NCBI RefSeq assembly: GCF_051622035.1
Contig: NC_135359.1
Location: 27,495,501 to 27,559,500, forward strand
Source of the DNA: Arctopsyche grandis
Lineage: Eukaryota; Arthropoda; Insecta; Trichoptera; Hydropsychidae
DNA length: 64,000 bases
Direction: 5' to 3'
The notes under the pieces are model-generated. The model saw only the letters and a list, made by a program, of their open reading frames with translations. It made no database searches and was not told the DNA's origin. Numbering within the stretch: the first letter of the stretch is position 1; each line of letters opens with the position of its first letter. This document shows, piece after piece, positions 1 to 22,418 of this stretch. A program made the position numbers and the translations under genes.

Positions 1-85
1 GATTCATCTAATTCATGAATACAGGGTGACTCGGTACAAAAGTTTTTGGGTATAAATAAATGTACGTGTTAACTATATACACTCA

Positions 86-5765
<5,680 letters not shown>

Positions 5766-6119
5766 CTCCCCGCTCTCCCGATCCCGTTCCCGTTCCCGTT
5801 CTCGTTCTCCTTCTCCTTCTCACTCTCCGATCGGATACAACAACAACGACCGCACTCGCCTGACACTCGCCGCGAAGACGCCGGCCTCTTCACTATCGAG
5901 CGGTCATAACAACCGATCGATCGACCGGTTTTGCGAACAAATGTTTTGCCAAATTTAGAGCTAAATAATAAACAGGAAAGTAGGCATACAAACGTGGCGC
6001 GCTAGAGCCGGCTAAGGGGTATACGAAAAATATTATAACGTGGAGATTTTAGGTAATCTCAAAAATAAGATGTTCATTTTTTCTAAATTCAAAACCAGGA
6101 CATTTTTTTCAAAAACATA

Positions 6120-6577
6120 TGTAAGACAGGGAAGGTATGTTGACCGTATCCCGGTCTAACGAAACACGTGTTGTGTAGTTTGAAAGAGGATCGTTTATTT
6201 TTGTTCAATTGGTACAATGGTTATTGTATGTACGAAGAGGTTTCTTCGGAGATGTGATCTAGTTAAACTCTAGAGGTGGAGGTTGCTGCGTTGCTTTATA
6301 AACGTTTTGGGTTGAAGTGTGTCGTGTGCACATCTTTTGTTCTTGGTACTCGCGCTGCCCTAGTTATGCTGCGAGCGTGGTTTTATGGGTTCATACGCCT
6401 GGACGTAGTTCGTGGTTTTTATGGGTTCAGTGAGTTCTTCCTTTGTTTCCAAGACACGTGTATAGAAACACGTGTCGACCTTTTGACGAGGCGAGCGTGT
6501 GCCATGCGTTAATGACTTTCCTGGATATGTGTCGCAGTGAAATGATGAGATCATTTCAGTTGTACTATATGCCTACA
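6120..6577 (-). mobile_element. Solo LTR, family B (gypsy-like)
   Basis: Begins TGTAAGACAGGG and ends GCCTACA, flanked by the 4-bp duplication CATA (6116-6119, 6578-6581). In reverse orientation it matches 28843-29327, including the shared TGTTGACCGTATCCCGG block near the terminus. Four-base duplications suit Ty3/gypsy integrases. No internal region remains. It sits between the divergent DCAF7 and Ana1 starts. Confidence 0.75.
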
Positions 6578-6624
6578 CATATTTCTAAATACTACCAGTG
6601 GCGGCTCGTCTATATGGGCTGCGG

Positions 6625-7735
6625 GGTAAACGGACTACTAGTCATATGTGCACCAGTCACAGGACAACCGGTCGCTCTAAATCGGTCACACGTGATCACC
6701 CGTCACACTAAAACTGGCCACACCCTAAAATCGGTCATGAGAAAACTGGTTGACCGATTTTAGGTCTGTTCATACCTAGTCAGCACGTACCGACCGTACG
6801 AAACCTAGGTATCCGGCCGTACGAAAAGTATTCTTTGGTACATTTTGTATGGGTATATTCATACCAACCGTCACGTTTACGCCACGGCAGGCTTACAGCA
6901 GTACCCGACATTTCCTGTTCATACCTTACAGCAACATCCGTCAACGTATCGTATACGGTTTTTTGGCCATCGTGGAAATATACACACGAATTACGTGCCA
7001 TGAGTCTGCCGCTTTGCTGTTTTGGACCAATTATCGATAGTGACAGTTGACAGCTGTTCAATCTTTCGACATGTTTTTGGCGCAAATATTAAAAAAATAT
7101 TTAAAAAAATTTTAAATTTTTTACGGAAATATTTAAAAAAAATTTGTCCATCATCCACAAGCTCCTTATACAATGTCCAAAACTCTCCTTCGGTTTTTCT
7201 ATTTTTTAACATGGGATGCACATCAAAACGCCTCCGTGCTTTTTTATTGCTTTCTTGAGCTTCTTCTTCCAACAACAGCGCGATTACACATAATTTTTCG
7301 TTCGATACACGTCGAAACATTTTTGCTGACTTGTATTCTGACGCGTAGCTACGAATGCACGTGTATGCATTCATATTGCATGTACTCGACAATACGACGT
7401 AAGCAATATTGCGCCGTATCGTCATGGCCTCTAATGTATAAGTAAGCCGATTTTGCCTTGCACTCGGCCAAATTGCTGTAAACGTGACGTGACCGCGACG
7501 TGTAGGTAGATATGAATAGAAATGTAATAAAATGACATATTTGAAACGGAGTCGTGCAGTGCTGAAGCCGTGCAGTGCTGTTAAGTATGAACAGACCTTT
7601 GATGGTGTGACCAGTTTTCTCGTGACCAGTTTTAGGGTGTGACCAGTTGTAGTGTGACGGGTGATCACGTGTGACCGATCTAGAGCGACCGGTTGTCTTG
7701 TGACCGGATCACATTTGACTAGTAATCACCGAACC
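6625..7735. mobile_element. MULE-like MITE (GGTTCGG/GGTAAACGG family) split by a Harbinger element
   Basis: The left end GGTAAACGGACTACTAGTC and the right end GACTAGTAATCACCGAACC are the termini seen on copies at 27705, 30037, 44348 and 60558. Sub-terminal blocks such as CACACGTGATCACCCGTCAC appear inverted at both sides. The central part has been replaced by an insertion (6763-7597). Confidence 0.7.
6763..7597 (-). mobile_element. PIF/Harbinger-type element with N-terminal transposase remnant
   Basis: Terminal inverted repeats are GGTCTGTTCATAC and GTATGAACAGACC. Flanks are TTA and TTT, a decayed 3-bp TTA target duplication. On minus at about 7320-7120 an ORF reads MFRRVSNEKLCVIALLLEEE followed by RRRFDVHPMLKNRKTEGEF, then LVDDGQIFFKYFR. 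This resembles the N-terminus of HARBI1/PIF nucleases. The catalytic DDE part is absent, so this is a deletion derivative. It is inserted in the MULE-like MITE. Confidence 0.7.
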
Positions 7736-7869
7736 GGTCAGAATACTACAAGTCAGAATTGTATGTTTTATGGCCAAACCCGCCACCGTTGTGATCGAAA
7801 GCACACGACTCGAAAAAGTCAAAACAAACGTACTAAAACAGATAAATTATAAAATACTAGGTTTTAAGG

Positions 7870-10800
7870 ATGAGCATGGGCAGAAGCGGGGGCAGAGGCG
7901 CCGTTGGGGGCTCCGCTGACCTCATGTCGGAGCCCGAACGCCGACTTTTGCGACTCAAACAGGTCGCCCTTTACTAATTCTGTTCAATTCCGTTAATCGT
8001 ATACTTTCCTCAATTGTCACATTTTCTTGTATTCTTATATATGTGTATTTTTTCTATTATTGTGTATGAAAAACCACTTTTAAACAAATTTTAACTCATT
8101 GTATATATAATTGTATTGTATTAGGTTCGGGAGCAATCCAAAGAAATTGCGAAAAAGTTGAGGGTTAAATTTAACGAAGAAAAAAACAAACAGACAACAC
8201 TGGTTTCTAATAGTAAACGAATGACGTTTGAAAAATTTAAGAAAGATTCTTCGCAATCCTTAAAAAATAAATATGAAAGCCGCAATATCATGAATATGGG
8301 CAATAGTCAATCGGCTCTATCGACAGAAGAAAATCTAAAAAGAGGTAATTTATTTCAACACTATCTGCTCTAATTATTACAAAATGTATCGAATTATTTT
8401 TATATATTAATCTTATAGAATGGTTAACACAGAAAGAATACAGTGCAAACAAAGCACTCGAGAGAGGTAAAGCTGCTTTTGATTCGATGCATGTTAAAAG
8501 AACACAAGGAAACCAAAGAAACAAACTAGAATGTAAACGATGGGATTCGCCTAGGTAAAATAGTTTTCACAAATGTTTTTTTGAGATTTGCTATATAAAT
8601 GGATTGTTTGTTTGTTTGTCAGCTGTGCAAATTAATATTTTTTAATTTTTAATTTTTTTTAAGGAAAAGCAGATCGCCAACGATTTCTACCGGAAATACA
8701 AATACTTCTAAAAAATCGTCCACCGACAAAATCAATCAATTTTATGAAGAATTAGATGGTACCGACAATAGTTGTAGTAATTTTCAACACCATTTAGAAA
8801 TCGGTTCAAACAACCAGTTTCCGTCGTCCGCTCCCGGTGCTAGTACGAGTGACAGTAATCCGACATTCAGTAAAAAACGTGTCACGATATCTGGAGACTT
8901 TAAAAATGATGGCATCAGTTCTTTTCCGGTCAAGGACAAAGATCAAGATGAAATATCTCATAAATATTCGGAGGTTGAAAATAGACACAAATCACCTAGA
9001 AGTGAACCAAAATCAAAAACCCAGGAACAACTTAGTATCACCGATATACAGAAAGCTCTGTGTGACTGTCAGCCTCATTTTAAAAGTGTTGCAACAAATG
9101 TTGAGCATTTGTTTAATAATAATTATAAAGATAAACATGTTATAAATCCATCCGAACATAGAAAAAAAGTTACTTCCAGGTTAATTACTACTGATCACAC
9201 AAATAAAATATCTAAAAGTAATTACGAACATGGTGATATTAATGAAAATGCAAAATTCACTCCATTGACTATTGTGTCAGACTATTTGAAAAATAGAGAT
9301 GCGTGTTTTGAAAATGAATTTACTGATAACAATGATAAAAAAGACATTGTGGAAAGTGATTTCGCTCATCTAGAAAAAGCAAAAGATCTCATAGAACATT
9401 GTAGATATTTACATAGTTCTGGATTCATCGGGGATAAGAAATATTCAGATTATATGAAATCAGCTAGCAAAGACTGTCTATCTAGTAAGATGAGCAAATC
9501 TCCCGATATTCTTAAACGTAATTTTAATCGAAAGTCGTCTACTTTCAATGTGAAGAGGACCCCTATAAGAAATACTAGACTTATTAAGCCAAGTCCGTCA
9601 AAGGTGAAATTAAAATCAAGTGTGTCCAGGTGGGAATTCACATCTCCACATCATAGTGAGAAATCGATAAATAGTTATGATCAGGCTACTAAATATTCAA
9701 ATAAATTGTTTATAACTGATAAATATCTAGTTGAGAGGCTGCCGAGAGAAATCCACAGTGCATATGAAAATGCTAGAATCGAAGCAGAAAATGAAAAAGC
9801 AATTGCAGCCGCAATCAGAGCTGCAAGATATAATGACCGGATTAAGAATCGAGAAACAGTAGCATTGGAAAGAGTTGAAGCCAATGATGATTATAAAAAT
9901 TTGCTTCAGGAACTTGACGCTTTCACTCAAGAAGAAAGACTTATTGGAAAAACATTTCCAGTAATATTTTTATCATACTATATTATAATTATTTTGTATG
10001 TCATACATATGTAATTCAAATTATTTCTTATTTTAGGATAAAGTTTTTAAAAATACTGTTAGAATTCATGATGAAATAAACCACCAAAAGTCTAAGAACA
10101 TGGCAGTGAAATATAAGTTTCACGGTAATGATCAAATTAATGCTAAAACTTCAGGCACAAATAATGATAGTGAAAAATTACGCATGGGAAGTAAATTTCA
10201 TAGAAACTCGAATGTAATTATTAGGTAATTAATTTTGATATCAAATATTGATCAAGTTAATATTTTAGATCTTTCTATTATTTACCTGTATGTTAATTTT
10301 CAGTGATCAAAATGATACAGCTGTAAATGTGGCGACATGGGATGTATCGAATAATTCAAATTTCAAAAACAAGAGTGACGCGTCTTTAAAAGGAAGTGAA
10401 AGTAGTGTTCAATCCATAGTCTTTCAGAAACTCGAAAATTCTACAGTCAAACCGAATCATGAAGAAAAAATCACAAAGATTGTATCAACGGACAAAATTA
10501 TTACCAGTGATGAGAATAAGATTATTTCTAATTCGCCTACAAAATTTTTACATGAATATTCAAACTCGACCGAAGAAGAACAAACTCGCAAAAAAATTCC
10601 CAAAAAATCTTTAAAGAAAGCTAAACTTTCATCAACCAGCAAACGTTCATTAATCAGCAATGATACAGAAATTGATAATGCGTCGTCTACAACTAATACC
10701 GTTTCATTCGAGGGCTTACAAATAGTCATCGAAGTAAAAAAAGCTAAAAAGGAAACTTCAAAGGTGAAAACTTCCAAAACTAAAAACGAGGAAGTGCAAA

Positions 10801-13586
10801 CGGTGGAGAGATTTGATTCATCTAGTGAAGTGTCTATTAAAACATCAAAAATGGTGTCAAAAAGAGAAGTCATATTTGAAAAGGTAAACTCTCAGCAAAG
10901 ACACGACTCTTCCGAGTCGACTACATATATGAGTCCTCCAGAAAAAATTACAACTCGTTTAGAAAAGATGTTCAGAAGAGAATTTCCAACGCCTAAAGAC
11001 AGTCAAATGAGTAATTCTAACGTTTCACACACAAGTGATTTAGTGATGAAAAATATAGCAGTAAACACAGATTTCATTCTTAATGATAATATTCAAATTA
11101 CACCACGCTGTGAACCAGCTGCAGGTGTTGCAAACATTTTAAAAGAGACTAGCAATTTCCGTAAACCATCCGAGAGTTTGTCATCAGTTAATAAGGGCGT
11201 TCAAGTAGATTTCGTTCATACTTCAAAAGATTTACATTCAAACGTTGTAATTGATACGAGGCTAAAAAGTTACGTTACAAAATTGTTAGGAATGTCAGAA
11301 AATGAAATCAAAAAATTAAATATCGATGTCAGTGATATTTACACTCCAAACAGTTCAGTTATCAACATGCCTTCAAATAAACAGGCACTAGCTCGGGATG
11401 TTGTTGATAAAGTTGAACGTTTAAAAACATTTATTAAAGAAAATTACGCCCTGTTAGAAGACTTTAAAAAAGAAGAATCCATTGTAAATAGTCAGAAAGT
11501 TAAGTATATTGTAAAGAAGCCCGTTTTATCTTTGAGTGAATCAGCAATTCACAATGATAATAGGAAAACTATCACTAAATTAGATGCAAAGTCTGGGAGT
11601 CAACCAGATTTATTCAAAAAAGACACGGAATTGAGTCCCATAGAAGAGTCCGCCGTCAATAAGAAAGTTAAAACCAAGTTGAGCACTTCACAGTCACATC
11701 CAAAACTTATTCTTAAAGAAACTATAGAAACACTTTCTCAACAAAGTGTCGAAAATCATTCTCCGACAGAGAATAAGATTGACAAAAATATTCGCAGAAT
11801 AATTCCTATCGAAATTGAAGTTGATAGAAAAGTATCATCTATAAAATCTCATAAAAATTCCCCGAGTTGTTTGGATGACGAAGATATGTTTGTGATTTTA
11901 CACCACAGTAAGAGTGACAATAGTTCTGAAAACAGTAAAATAAAATTTGTCGAACCTGAAGCAGATTTTGTATTAGATAACGTAGAACTGGATCAACTCA
12001 GCGACGAGTGTACAAGAAGAATATCAGACTTGTCTCATAAATTGGACCAAGTTCGGAGAGAAAAACGCGCAATTTTATCTTCAAATGCCAGCAATTCCAG
12101 TGAAGAGTCTTCTGTTCCTCAAAATATTGCTTTCGTCCCTATGCTTGATGGTATTCCAAAGCCGAGCAACGACGAAGATAGGATGACCCAAATTAATAGT
12201 TTGCGCGATGAATTACATTGTCGCTCTCAAAGCAGAGACACATTCTTGCCAAAACTTCCCGAATTTAACTCGAACGAGTGTCAAAAGGCCAAACCACCTC
12301 TAGTTATGAATAATCAGTCCATGACTAGGAATAAGGATATAATGGTTACCCCTCATGAATTATCCACGATAATCGAAGTGGATACACCCGCCACTGTAAG
12401 AAATTACAGTTTAAACTTTCCAAACGTGGATGCATCAGTGGTGTCGGCCAAACTCGACAATCTTTTTGATTTTTCGAATAAAGGAACTGGAAGGGAAAAA
12501 ACTCCTGATAAACAAGTGACTCCACCAAATTTATCAATTCCAAAGTTGGAAGACAGCGTACAAGTTGAGGCAAATTTGAACTCGTTCATTTCCTTCACGG
12601 ATTTCATTCGCCAACGTCGTAATGAAACTAAATTAGGGCAGTTTGTGTCAAACAATGACGATAGTTCATCATCAGACGATTCGTTGCGTGCGGTTGCCGT
12701 TGAATTGCTTAAACAAAACTTGATGTCAAAAAAATTGAAATCTGGTTACAGTTCGTCTAATAATAGTTCGGATAATTCCAGTATATCAGAAGCGATATTA
12801 TCAAATAAATCACTGTGTTTGGAAAAAACCAAATCGTCCTTCAACGATATATTAAAGCCAAAATATAATATCTCAGGCGTGCATACATTGCAAACTTCTT
12901 CACATTCGCTGACTCCCGAATTAGAGAAACTTATCCAGAGCTTTGGACCTGATTGGGGGTTAGCTACGTGGAAAAAAACGCAAGAAGCTCAAATCTTATC
13001 CTCTAGTAATTCTTCCTTACAAATGCTCTTCGATAAATTAGACAATGAAACATTAGGAAAAACAGTCGACGGCACTGATAACACTGGTACGTTGCAGGAT
13101 GATTTAAATCTTACTGATGAATTGCCCATCAAAAAGAATTTTATTGAAAGCACCTCAGATTTGTCTTTATATAAAAAGCTAGAGGATCTTTTGAAAGTCA
13201 TTGGTAAAAATCAACAAAAAAAGCAAAAGGAATCGAGAGACAAAATTCTCTCCGATGAATCAATTAAAGAAAAGCGTGCAATTTTTAAGGACCAAGTGGC
13301 TAAATCTAGCACTTCTGCAATCGACAGTACTAACATTCACAGTAAAGATAAGACACAGCACCGAACGTCAACTCCTGTGCATTTCAAGTCTTCAACTAGT
13401 TCAAACACACGGAATAGCTCTAATAATGGTTCTAGTGGTCTTTTTAACGCAGATAGTGATCTCTCATCTGTAAAAAATGTTTCAAATTGTGATAAAACTG
13501 TGTCCGACGACCGCTTATCGGTTCCGAACGTTAGTCTTAAATTTGGCAAACTTTTTGATTCCAGTACATTGGATACTGATACGTAG
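7870..13586 (+). CDS. Ana1: Ana1/CEP295-like centriolar protein, six exons
   Basis: Exons 7870-7962, 8125-8344, 8419-8554, 8664-9960, 10037-10224, 10304-13586 join to 5217 nt (1738 aa), in frame at every GT-AG junction. An in-frame stop at 7858 supports the start at 7870. The N-terminal RRLLRLKQVREQSKEIAKKL lines up with the CEP295 N-terminus (RRRKLRLLQVREQ...IA..IR), and the length is close to that of fly Ana1 as I recall it. Ana1/CEP295 converts new centrioles into centrosomes by recruiting Asterless. The middle (about residues 500-590) is a charged helical stretch. Most of the rest is Ser/Asn/Lys-rich and low complexity, including a tract of D, E and S, and a more ordered piece LTPELEKLIQSFGPDWGLAT near residue 1515. 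The orthology call rests mainly on the N-terminus and length; another centrosomal coiled-coil protein is possible. A short 3' UTR with ATTAAA follows near 13698. Confidence 0.68.
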
Positions 13587-13871
13587 TGACAAATGAAAAT
13601 ACATGCATTTTTTTTAAGACCAAGTATTTGTAAAATATAATATGTATATAATTATCTAATTTATATTGTTGCTGCCTTATATGTATTTTTTTATCTATTA
13701 AAAGTTATTTCAAAAATATAATACATTATTATTTTATTTTATTTCCCGCTACTTATTATTAGTTATTCGTTTTTATAAAGGAGTAACCACACCATCTTCG
13801 ATAGCCATTGATAATTCTCTGAAAATATAAAAAAAAATTGCAGCATTATGGCTATCGTCATATGTAGATAT

Positions 13872-14255
13872 TATTTTATTTTATTTTACATACATATACC
13901 AGGAAGGCCTAACAGGTAAACCTAAATGCGCTTTCCTAGACAATTACAAACATTGCAGCTTTTTTTTTATTGCATAAATCGCTGTATTTCGATAGGCTGA
14001 AGAACACGAAATTAACAATTAATTAATCCATAGAGACATCTATGGATTTAGACTTGTACATACATTTTTACATATTGTACATAAATCAGATAGTGAGTAG
14101 GAAGGTTTTTGCCAATTTGATGGAGGAACCGTTTCAACAATGAAATCAAATAAATTGGGAAACTCTGATAGAAAATGATCGAATTTGAGTCACAAATATC
14201 CAATTCTAACCAGCAGAATTTAAGATTAGCACGGGATTGAATCTCTCGGCGCTAT
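13872..14255 (-). mobile_element. tRNA-derived SINE copy, tRNA head truncated
   Basis: Reverse copy of the SINE at 17369-17810. Shared blocks include CCAGGAAGGCC at the 3' side and the GGTTCAATCCCGTGCT B-box region on the opposite strand (about 14225-14245). An A/T-rich tail (ATAAAATAAAAT type) lies at the left edge. It lies just downstream of the Ana1 gene. Confidence 0.7.
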
Positions 14256-14445
14256 TTTTGCTTATTCTAATTTTTACCTAACGGAACTGCACCGATCAAC
14301 CTCTATATTTTATCTGCAATAATCGTAAGGTAAATAATAATATGAATTGGAGCTTTACATACATACATTCATATTTGGGAATCAACTTTGTTTAACCCCC
14401 TAACAAGACTTTTAAAACACTTTCTAATCCAAAAATGGTAAGTAC

Positions 14446-15119
14446 TGTAGGAATCTCGTCGTCGTCATCGTCATCGAAACCTTCGAGAATATTCCGCAAC
14501 AACAAAATACATCGAGCGGAACAGCGCCAAGCATTCCAGAAAATACTACGCCTCGACGAAAGCAAATTCCCCTTGTACGCATCAATAACTAAATGCTCGT
14601 ACAACCACTTCCATCAAGCATTCCAGAAAATACTACGCCTCGACAAAAGTGCATTCCTTTCTTACGCATCAACAAACCACCACCATCGGTCAGGCGATTC
14701 CAGAAACACTATAAAAGGAGGTACAACCCAAACAACGCCAGTCGACCCACAGCAGCAAGCGTCGACACACCGCAGCAGACCAGTCAACATACAGCTCCTG
14801 ACCAGCCACCACTACACTACGCGGACTTGGAAGATCAACCAGCTGGACGAGCCAGCAACACACTGCCGTATCCAGAGACCTTCCGAACATAGCCGAACAA
14901 CGAGCCAGCAACACACTGCCGCATCCAGAGACCTTCTGAACATAGCTGAATGCCGAGCCAGCGACACTCTACCATATCCAGAGACCGCTGAACGACATAC
15001 TTTTGCCCACAAATACCATACCTTTGTACAACCATAGGCAAACAATAAAACTTTATAAAACTAGCACAACAGTGTTTCGTTAGGCCGGGATACGGTCAAC
15101 ACATTGTACCCCGCCTACA
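14446..15119 (+). mobile_element. Solo LTR, family B, long variant
   Basis: Begins TGTAGGAATCTCG and ends CCCGCCTACA, flanked by GTAC on both sides (14442-14445, 15120-15123). AATAAA occurs near 15045, followed by the family block GGGATACGGTCAACA. Inside are three tandem units of about 55 bp (ACGAGCCAGCAACACACTGC type). No internal retroelement genes. Closest relative in the window is 61058-61994. Confidence 0.75.
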
Positions 15120-15146
15120 GTACTTTCATTAAATTTAGCCAAAACC

Positions 15147-15803
15147 TTTGATAACTGGCTTACCTCGATAAAATAAACGAATTTTTGTTATTAATCCACA
15201 AGAAAAGTCGAAATATGATTTTTCTGAGTGCAATTTTATTTAATTCTCATATAAAGACAATTTAATATATTATCCCTATTAATTCAATTCAAATACGAGT
15301 AAATACTAGTACGAGCTTTTAGCTCGCAATTTTACCGATTTAAAATTCAGCACACTTCCAATTAACCCTTTTAAACGAAAACAAAAAATAGTGCGGCTAG
15401 AAAACTATCCCAATAAACATGTTTCAATTGAAAATACTCAATATAAAATAGTATTAACAATGGGAAAAAATCCCAAGTGAAAATACGTACTTTTGACTTT
15501 TGATTTGAACTGGACGACTACTTAGAGGAATTTGAAAGCTGAAAAGTACTACAAATGAAAGATAAAATACCCGACTATACGTTCCAATATTTATTTTGAA
15601 CAGGAAATTGACAGATTTTGAGACATCGACCGAACAACACGAAGATATAGAAAAATCGTGCATTAAAAAAAACACATATATCTCCGAATCTCAAGCCAAT
15701 TAACATTTTTTATTACCAGATTCGTGTTCACTGGGCATAGATCTATAAGAAAAGTCATATCTCGTCTCTGAACCAAAAAAAAACCGTCATTTGTCAAACA
15801 GTG
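15147..15803. repeat. Half copy of the foldback element
   Basis: Matches the loop and right arm of the 3046-4339 element, from TTGATAACTGGCTTACC to GTCATTTGTCAAACAGTG. The left arm is missing. It starts about 25 bp after the solo LTR ends. Confidence 0.8.
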
Positions 15804-16766
15804 ATATCTACCGCGTGGAATGATGTTTTTTATAGACGTATTTAAATGTATTCATCAAACTGAAATAGCTTTAACGTTGTGGATAGTTTATTAATTTATA
15901 GTTTAGATAATTTAGTTGACATATTTTGAGAAAATGTTTATTTTACGAACATCACGAAGTAGGCCGTAAATGCGCCTGTTTGTATCTTGTTATGGTTGTC
16001 AAACTAACCAACTTTGTCCACGTAGTTTGAATGTTAGTTAGCTGTCAAGTGGGTTAGCTCTCGCCTTTGTAAGTATTGCTTATTTTACAGAAAATAGTTA
16101 TAAGGTATCTCTACCCTTTTTATGATTAAATATGTACTTATTTTTTGAAAAAAAAATATAAGAAAGTATATACTTTAAAAATAGTCGTTTTTCTATTTTT
16201 GGAATTTAGTTTTATCTTGACAAGACGATTAAGTTAAAGTAAGCTAAAATGATTTTATTTGAATTTTAATTTTATGTTAGATTTCATGAAACATTGCTCT
16301 AAATTAAAACAATATCTAAGACAAACCTTGAAATAATTCGCGGCTCAGTAAAATAATCGTTCGATGAGTGGCTAAGCGCCATATTAACCCTCAATTACTT
16401 GTAATAATTAGAGAATCTGTCAAAAATGTATGTATTCAAAGTATGCATGGTAGCTATCAATTGAATGTCACCTATTGAATAGGTCAAACTTAATATCAAC
16501 TGATGTATCAACTCTAAAGTGAGTTTAAATTAAGTTTCTCCATATAAATCTGTATCAGCTGCACATCCTATGGTTGTACAATTTTATTATATGTATTTGT
16601 ATTCATAAAACACTCTTTTAAATTGGACTGGTATAATCGAAATATTTTGGCATAATATTTGAGAATTGATCGAGAAAATATGTTTTTATATAATATTTAT
16701 TCCAACATATGTTTAAGGCAAAGTATCAATGCCTTAAAAAACTATTTTTAAGAAATCATAGGGCAA

Positions 16767-16830
<64 letters not shown>

Positions 16831-17366
16831 CTTTAATTATATTCTTGTTCAATATTTAGAAATATTAAATTTCTGATATAACCAATCTTTAATTATATTT
16901 TTATGTGAAATATGATTATTGTTGATAGCTCAACAAAATATCTCAATTTATGATGTATCATCATTTCTCCATTAAAATGCTGAATTGTATTTAATTTATT
17001 AATAAGTTACAGTCAGGCAAAATTACTAATTTCCATAATTTATCCATTTACTTTTCCCCCAACACTAAGCGACTTTGAACAACTCTTTTTAAATGAATTA
17101 ATTACATTAAGATTATCTGATTATCTATTAAAATTGGTTGCGGCAATTTTTTTATTCCCATTTTATAATAGACATTTGATTTATTTGTAACTCTTGTAAG
17201 TTCCAACTTTCTGTGAGATTACAATGTTGAAAATGGAATACAATAGAAGCATTAAAACGCTAAAATTCCGATACATTTACATTGTTCAATGTATCTTCCA
17301 AGATGATGATATATTTGTTTCATTTTCGTGTTGTTAAGTCGTTATGGCTTTCAAAGCTTTCCAAAA
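15804..17366. other. AT-rich intergenic stretch, no gene seen
   Basis: Nothing codes convincingly on either strand. It contains a (TA)n microsatellite at about 16771-16828 and otherwise low-complexity AT-rich DNA. Confidence 0.6.
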
Positions 17367-17368
17367 CC

Positions 17369-17810
17369 AGCAGTACGGCTCAGTGGTTGGGTTTATGTTA
17401 AGCACCGAGAGGTTACCGGGTTCAATCCCGTGCTAATCTTAAACGCTGCTGGTTATAATTGGATATTTGTGACTCAAATTCGATCATTTTCTATCAGAGT
17501 TTGCCAATTTAGCTGATTTCATTGTTGAAACGGTTCCTCCATCAAATTAGCAAAAAACCTACTATTTGATTTATGTACAATATGTAAAAATGTATGTACA
17601 ATTCTAAATCCATAGATGTCTCTATGGATTAATTCATTAGTTAATTAATAGGTAATTTCGTGTTCTTCAGCATTTCGAAATTCAGCGATTTATGTAATAA
17701 AAATGCTGCAATGTTTGTAATTGGCTAGGAAGGCGCATTTATGTAGGTTTACCTGTTAGGCCTTCCTGGCATATATATCTATGTAAAATAAAATAAATAT
17801 GGTCAATTGA
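17369..17810 (+). mobile_element. tRNA-derived SINE, near-complete copy
   Basis: The head has a pol III A box (GGCTCAGTGGTTGGG) and B box (GGGTTCAATCCC) at tRNA-like spacing. A unique body of about 300 bp follows, ending CCTTCCTGGCATATATATC and an A/T-rich AAATAAAATAAA tail. Related copies: 13872, 28516, 32586, 44306 and 49958. Confidence 0.8.
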
Positions 17811-18375
17811 GAGTACATATTATAATATGTATACATTTTAACGTTCAATAAATGATTATCGCACTATTTAAAGTGTACACTTTGAACCGTATTCTTCAAT
17901 AAGCAAACATGTAGTGTTTTATCACTTGGAAGTTATCAGTATAACCTTGTTTTGTAGCATCAAATGCTAGCAGTGTTAATTAATTAGCATACAAATTAAA
18001 TCGTTTAATATTCTATTCATTCAATTCCTTTAGAAATTTGTGAAATTTAGCACCTATCAAAATTTTTGAAATATAAATTTCTTTTATGTGACTAATACTA
18101 TGAAAACCAACTGATAGCAGTTTTGTAATAATAGTCGGCATATTGTTGACAACATCTGATTTCAACACATACGTACTATATATTATATGAATGTTGACAT
18201 TATTAAATCAAACCACAAAAAATATTCCAAGAGTGAGGTGTTCGTATCTACATATGTAATTTTATTTTATCATACGTATATAGGTTCTGTCTGTAAAACA
18301 ATTGTTATGCGATTGTAGATATATAATTGAACTTTTTGACTGTTATTTTTGTTGTATTGGATTTTTCAGATAATA

Positions 18376-21508
<3,133 letters not shown>

Positions 21509-22251
21509 TTTTATTTTATTCAATTCGCTATGTGATCACTATAATTTATAAAATATGTTAAATTTATAAATGTTAATATTATTTGTTATGGCTATTTCAT
21601 TCAAATAAAAAAATATTTTTATAAAATTCAATATATGTTCTTAAGCAAATTAAATATGTTATCATGTTATTAAATTAAATTAAGCAAATCAAATTATATT
21701 AAGCAAATATAAAATTAGACAAATATTAAAATAAGTATTCGATAAAGAAACTGAGATGGTAATCTATAATATGTATATATTTTGATAAACTCATCTTTTA
21801 TGATGGAATATAAGATACATATCTCAGAATACTGTTGCTATAAGCTATTGCATGCATAATATTTGATGAGAATTCATTTCATTCAATATTAATTAAACAA
21901 GTGAAGTTTCATAAAAAAATCTGAACGGAAACATTTTAATTTTAATTTTATTAAAAAATAATAATGAATTAATAGGTACATAGTAATTTATATAATTTCC
22001 ATGTTAAACTGCATTCCAAGATCTTCTTTATAATATCATTTTTATATAAATGCAAATATACATATAATAAAACACTATGTTATAAATCTTGTGTATTTTA
22101 ACTTTTTTACAATAATTCAACAGAATTGGACGTCACCCTCCTTATAAAATTATATAATATATTAATATTTTCAATAGATCAATTTAAAAATCCTATTTAT
22201 CTATATATTTATTATATCCTTAATTCTGATTAACAACAGATTCTGAACTAA
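21509..22251. other. 3' flank of spermidine synthase, AT-rich, nothing else seen
   Basis: Holds the AATAAA-bearing 3' UTR of spermidine synthase and then AT-rich DNA with short AAGCAAAT-type repeats. No ORF of interest. Confidence 0.5.
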
Positions 22252-22418
22252 AGCGAGTGACACAAAAACCTACGCACTTGAAAATTTTCGAATAATCTCA
22301 TTATTTTAACGACCCTAGTTATAATTTAGCATCTTTTGATTTCAAAAATACTGGTGCAAATCGATATGAGATGATATTCGAAAATTTTCAAGTGTGTAGG
22401 TTTTTGTGTCGCTCACTG
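22252..22418. mobile_element. Small Tc1/mariner-like MITE
   Basis: Inverted ends GAGTGACACAAAAACCTACG and its inverse ending TTTTTGTGTCGCTCACTG pair over about 38 bp. The right end is followed by TA. Total about 167 bp. Confidence 0.6.

Noticed and set aside
17371-17440. tRNA gene
   Set aside because: A and B boxes are present but the cloverleaf is not kept, and the same head recurs with a shared body and A/T tail in several places, so it is a SINE.
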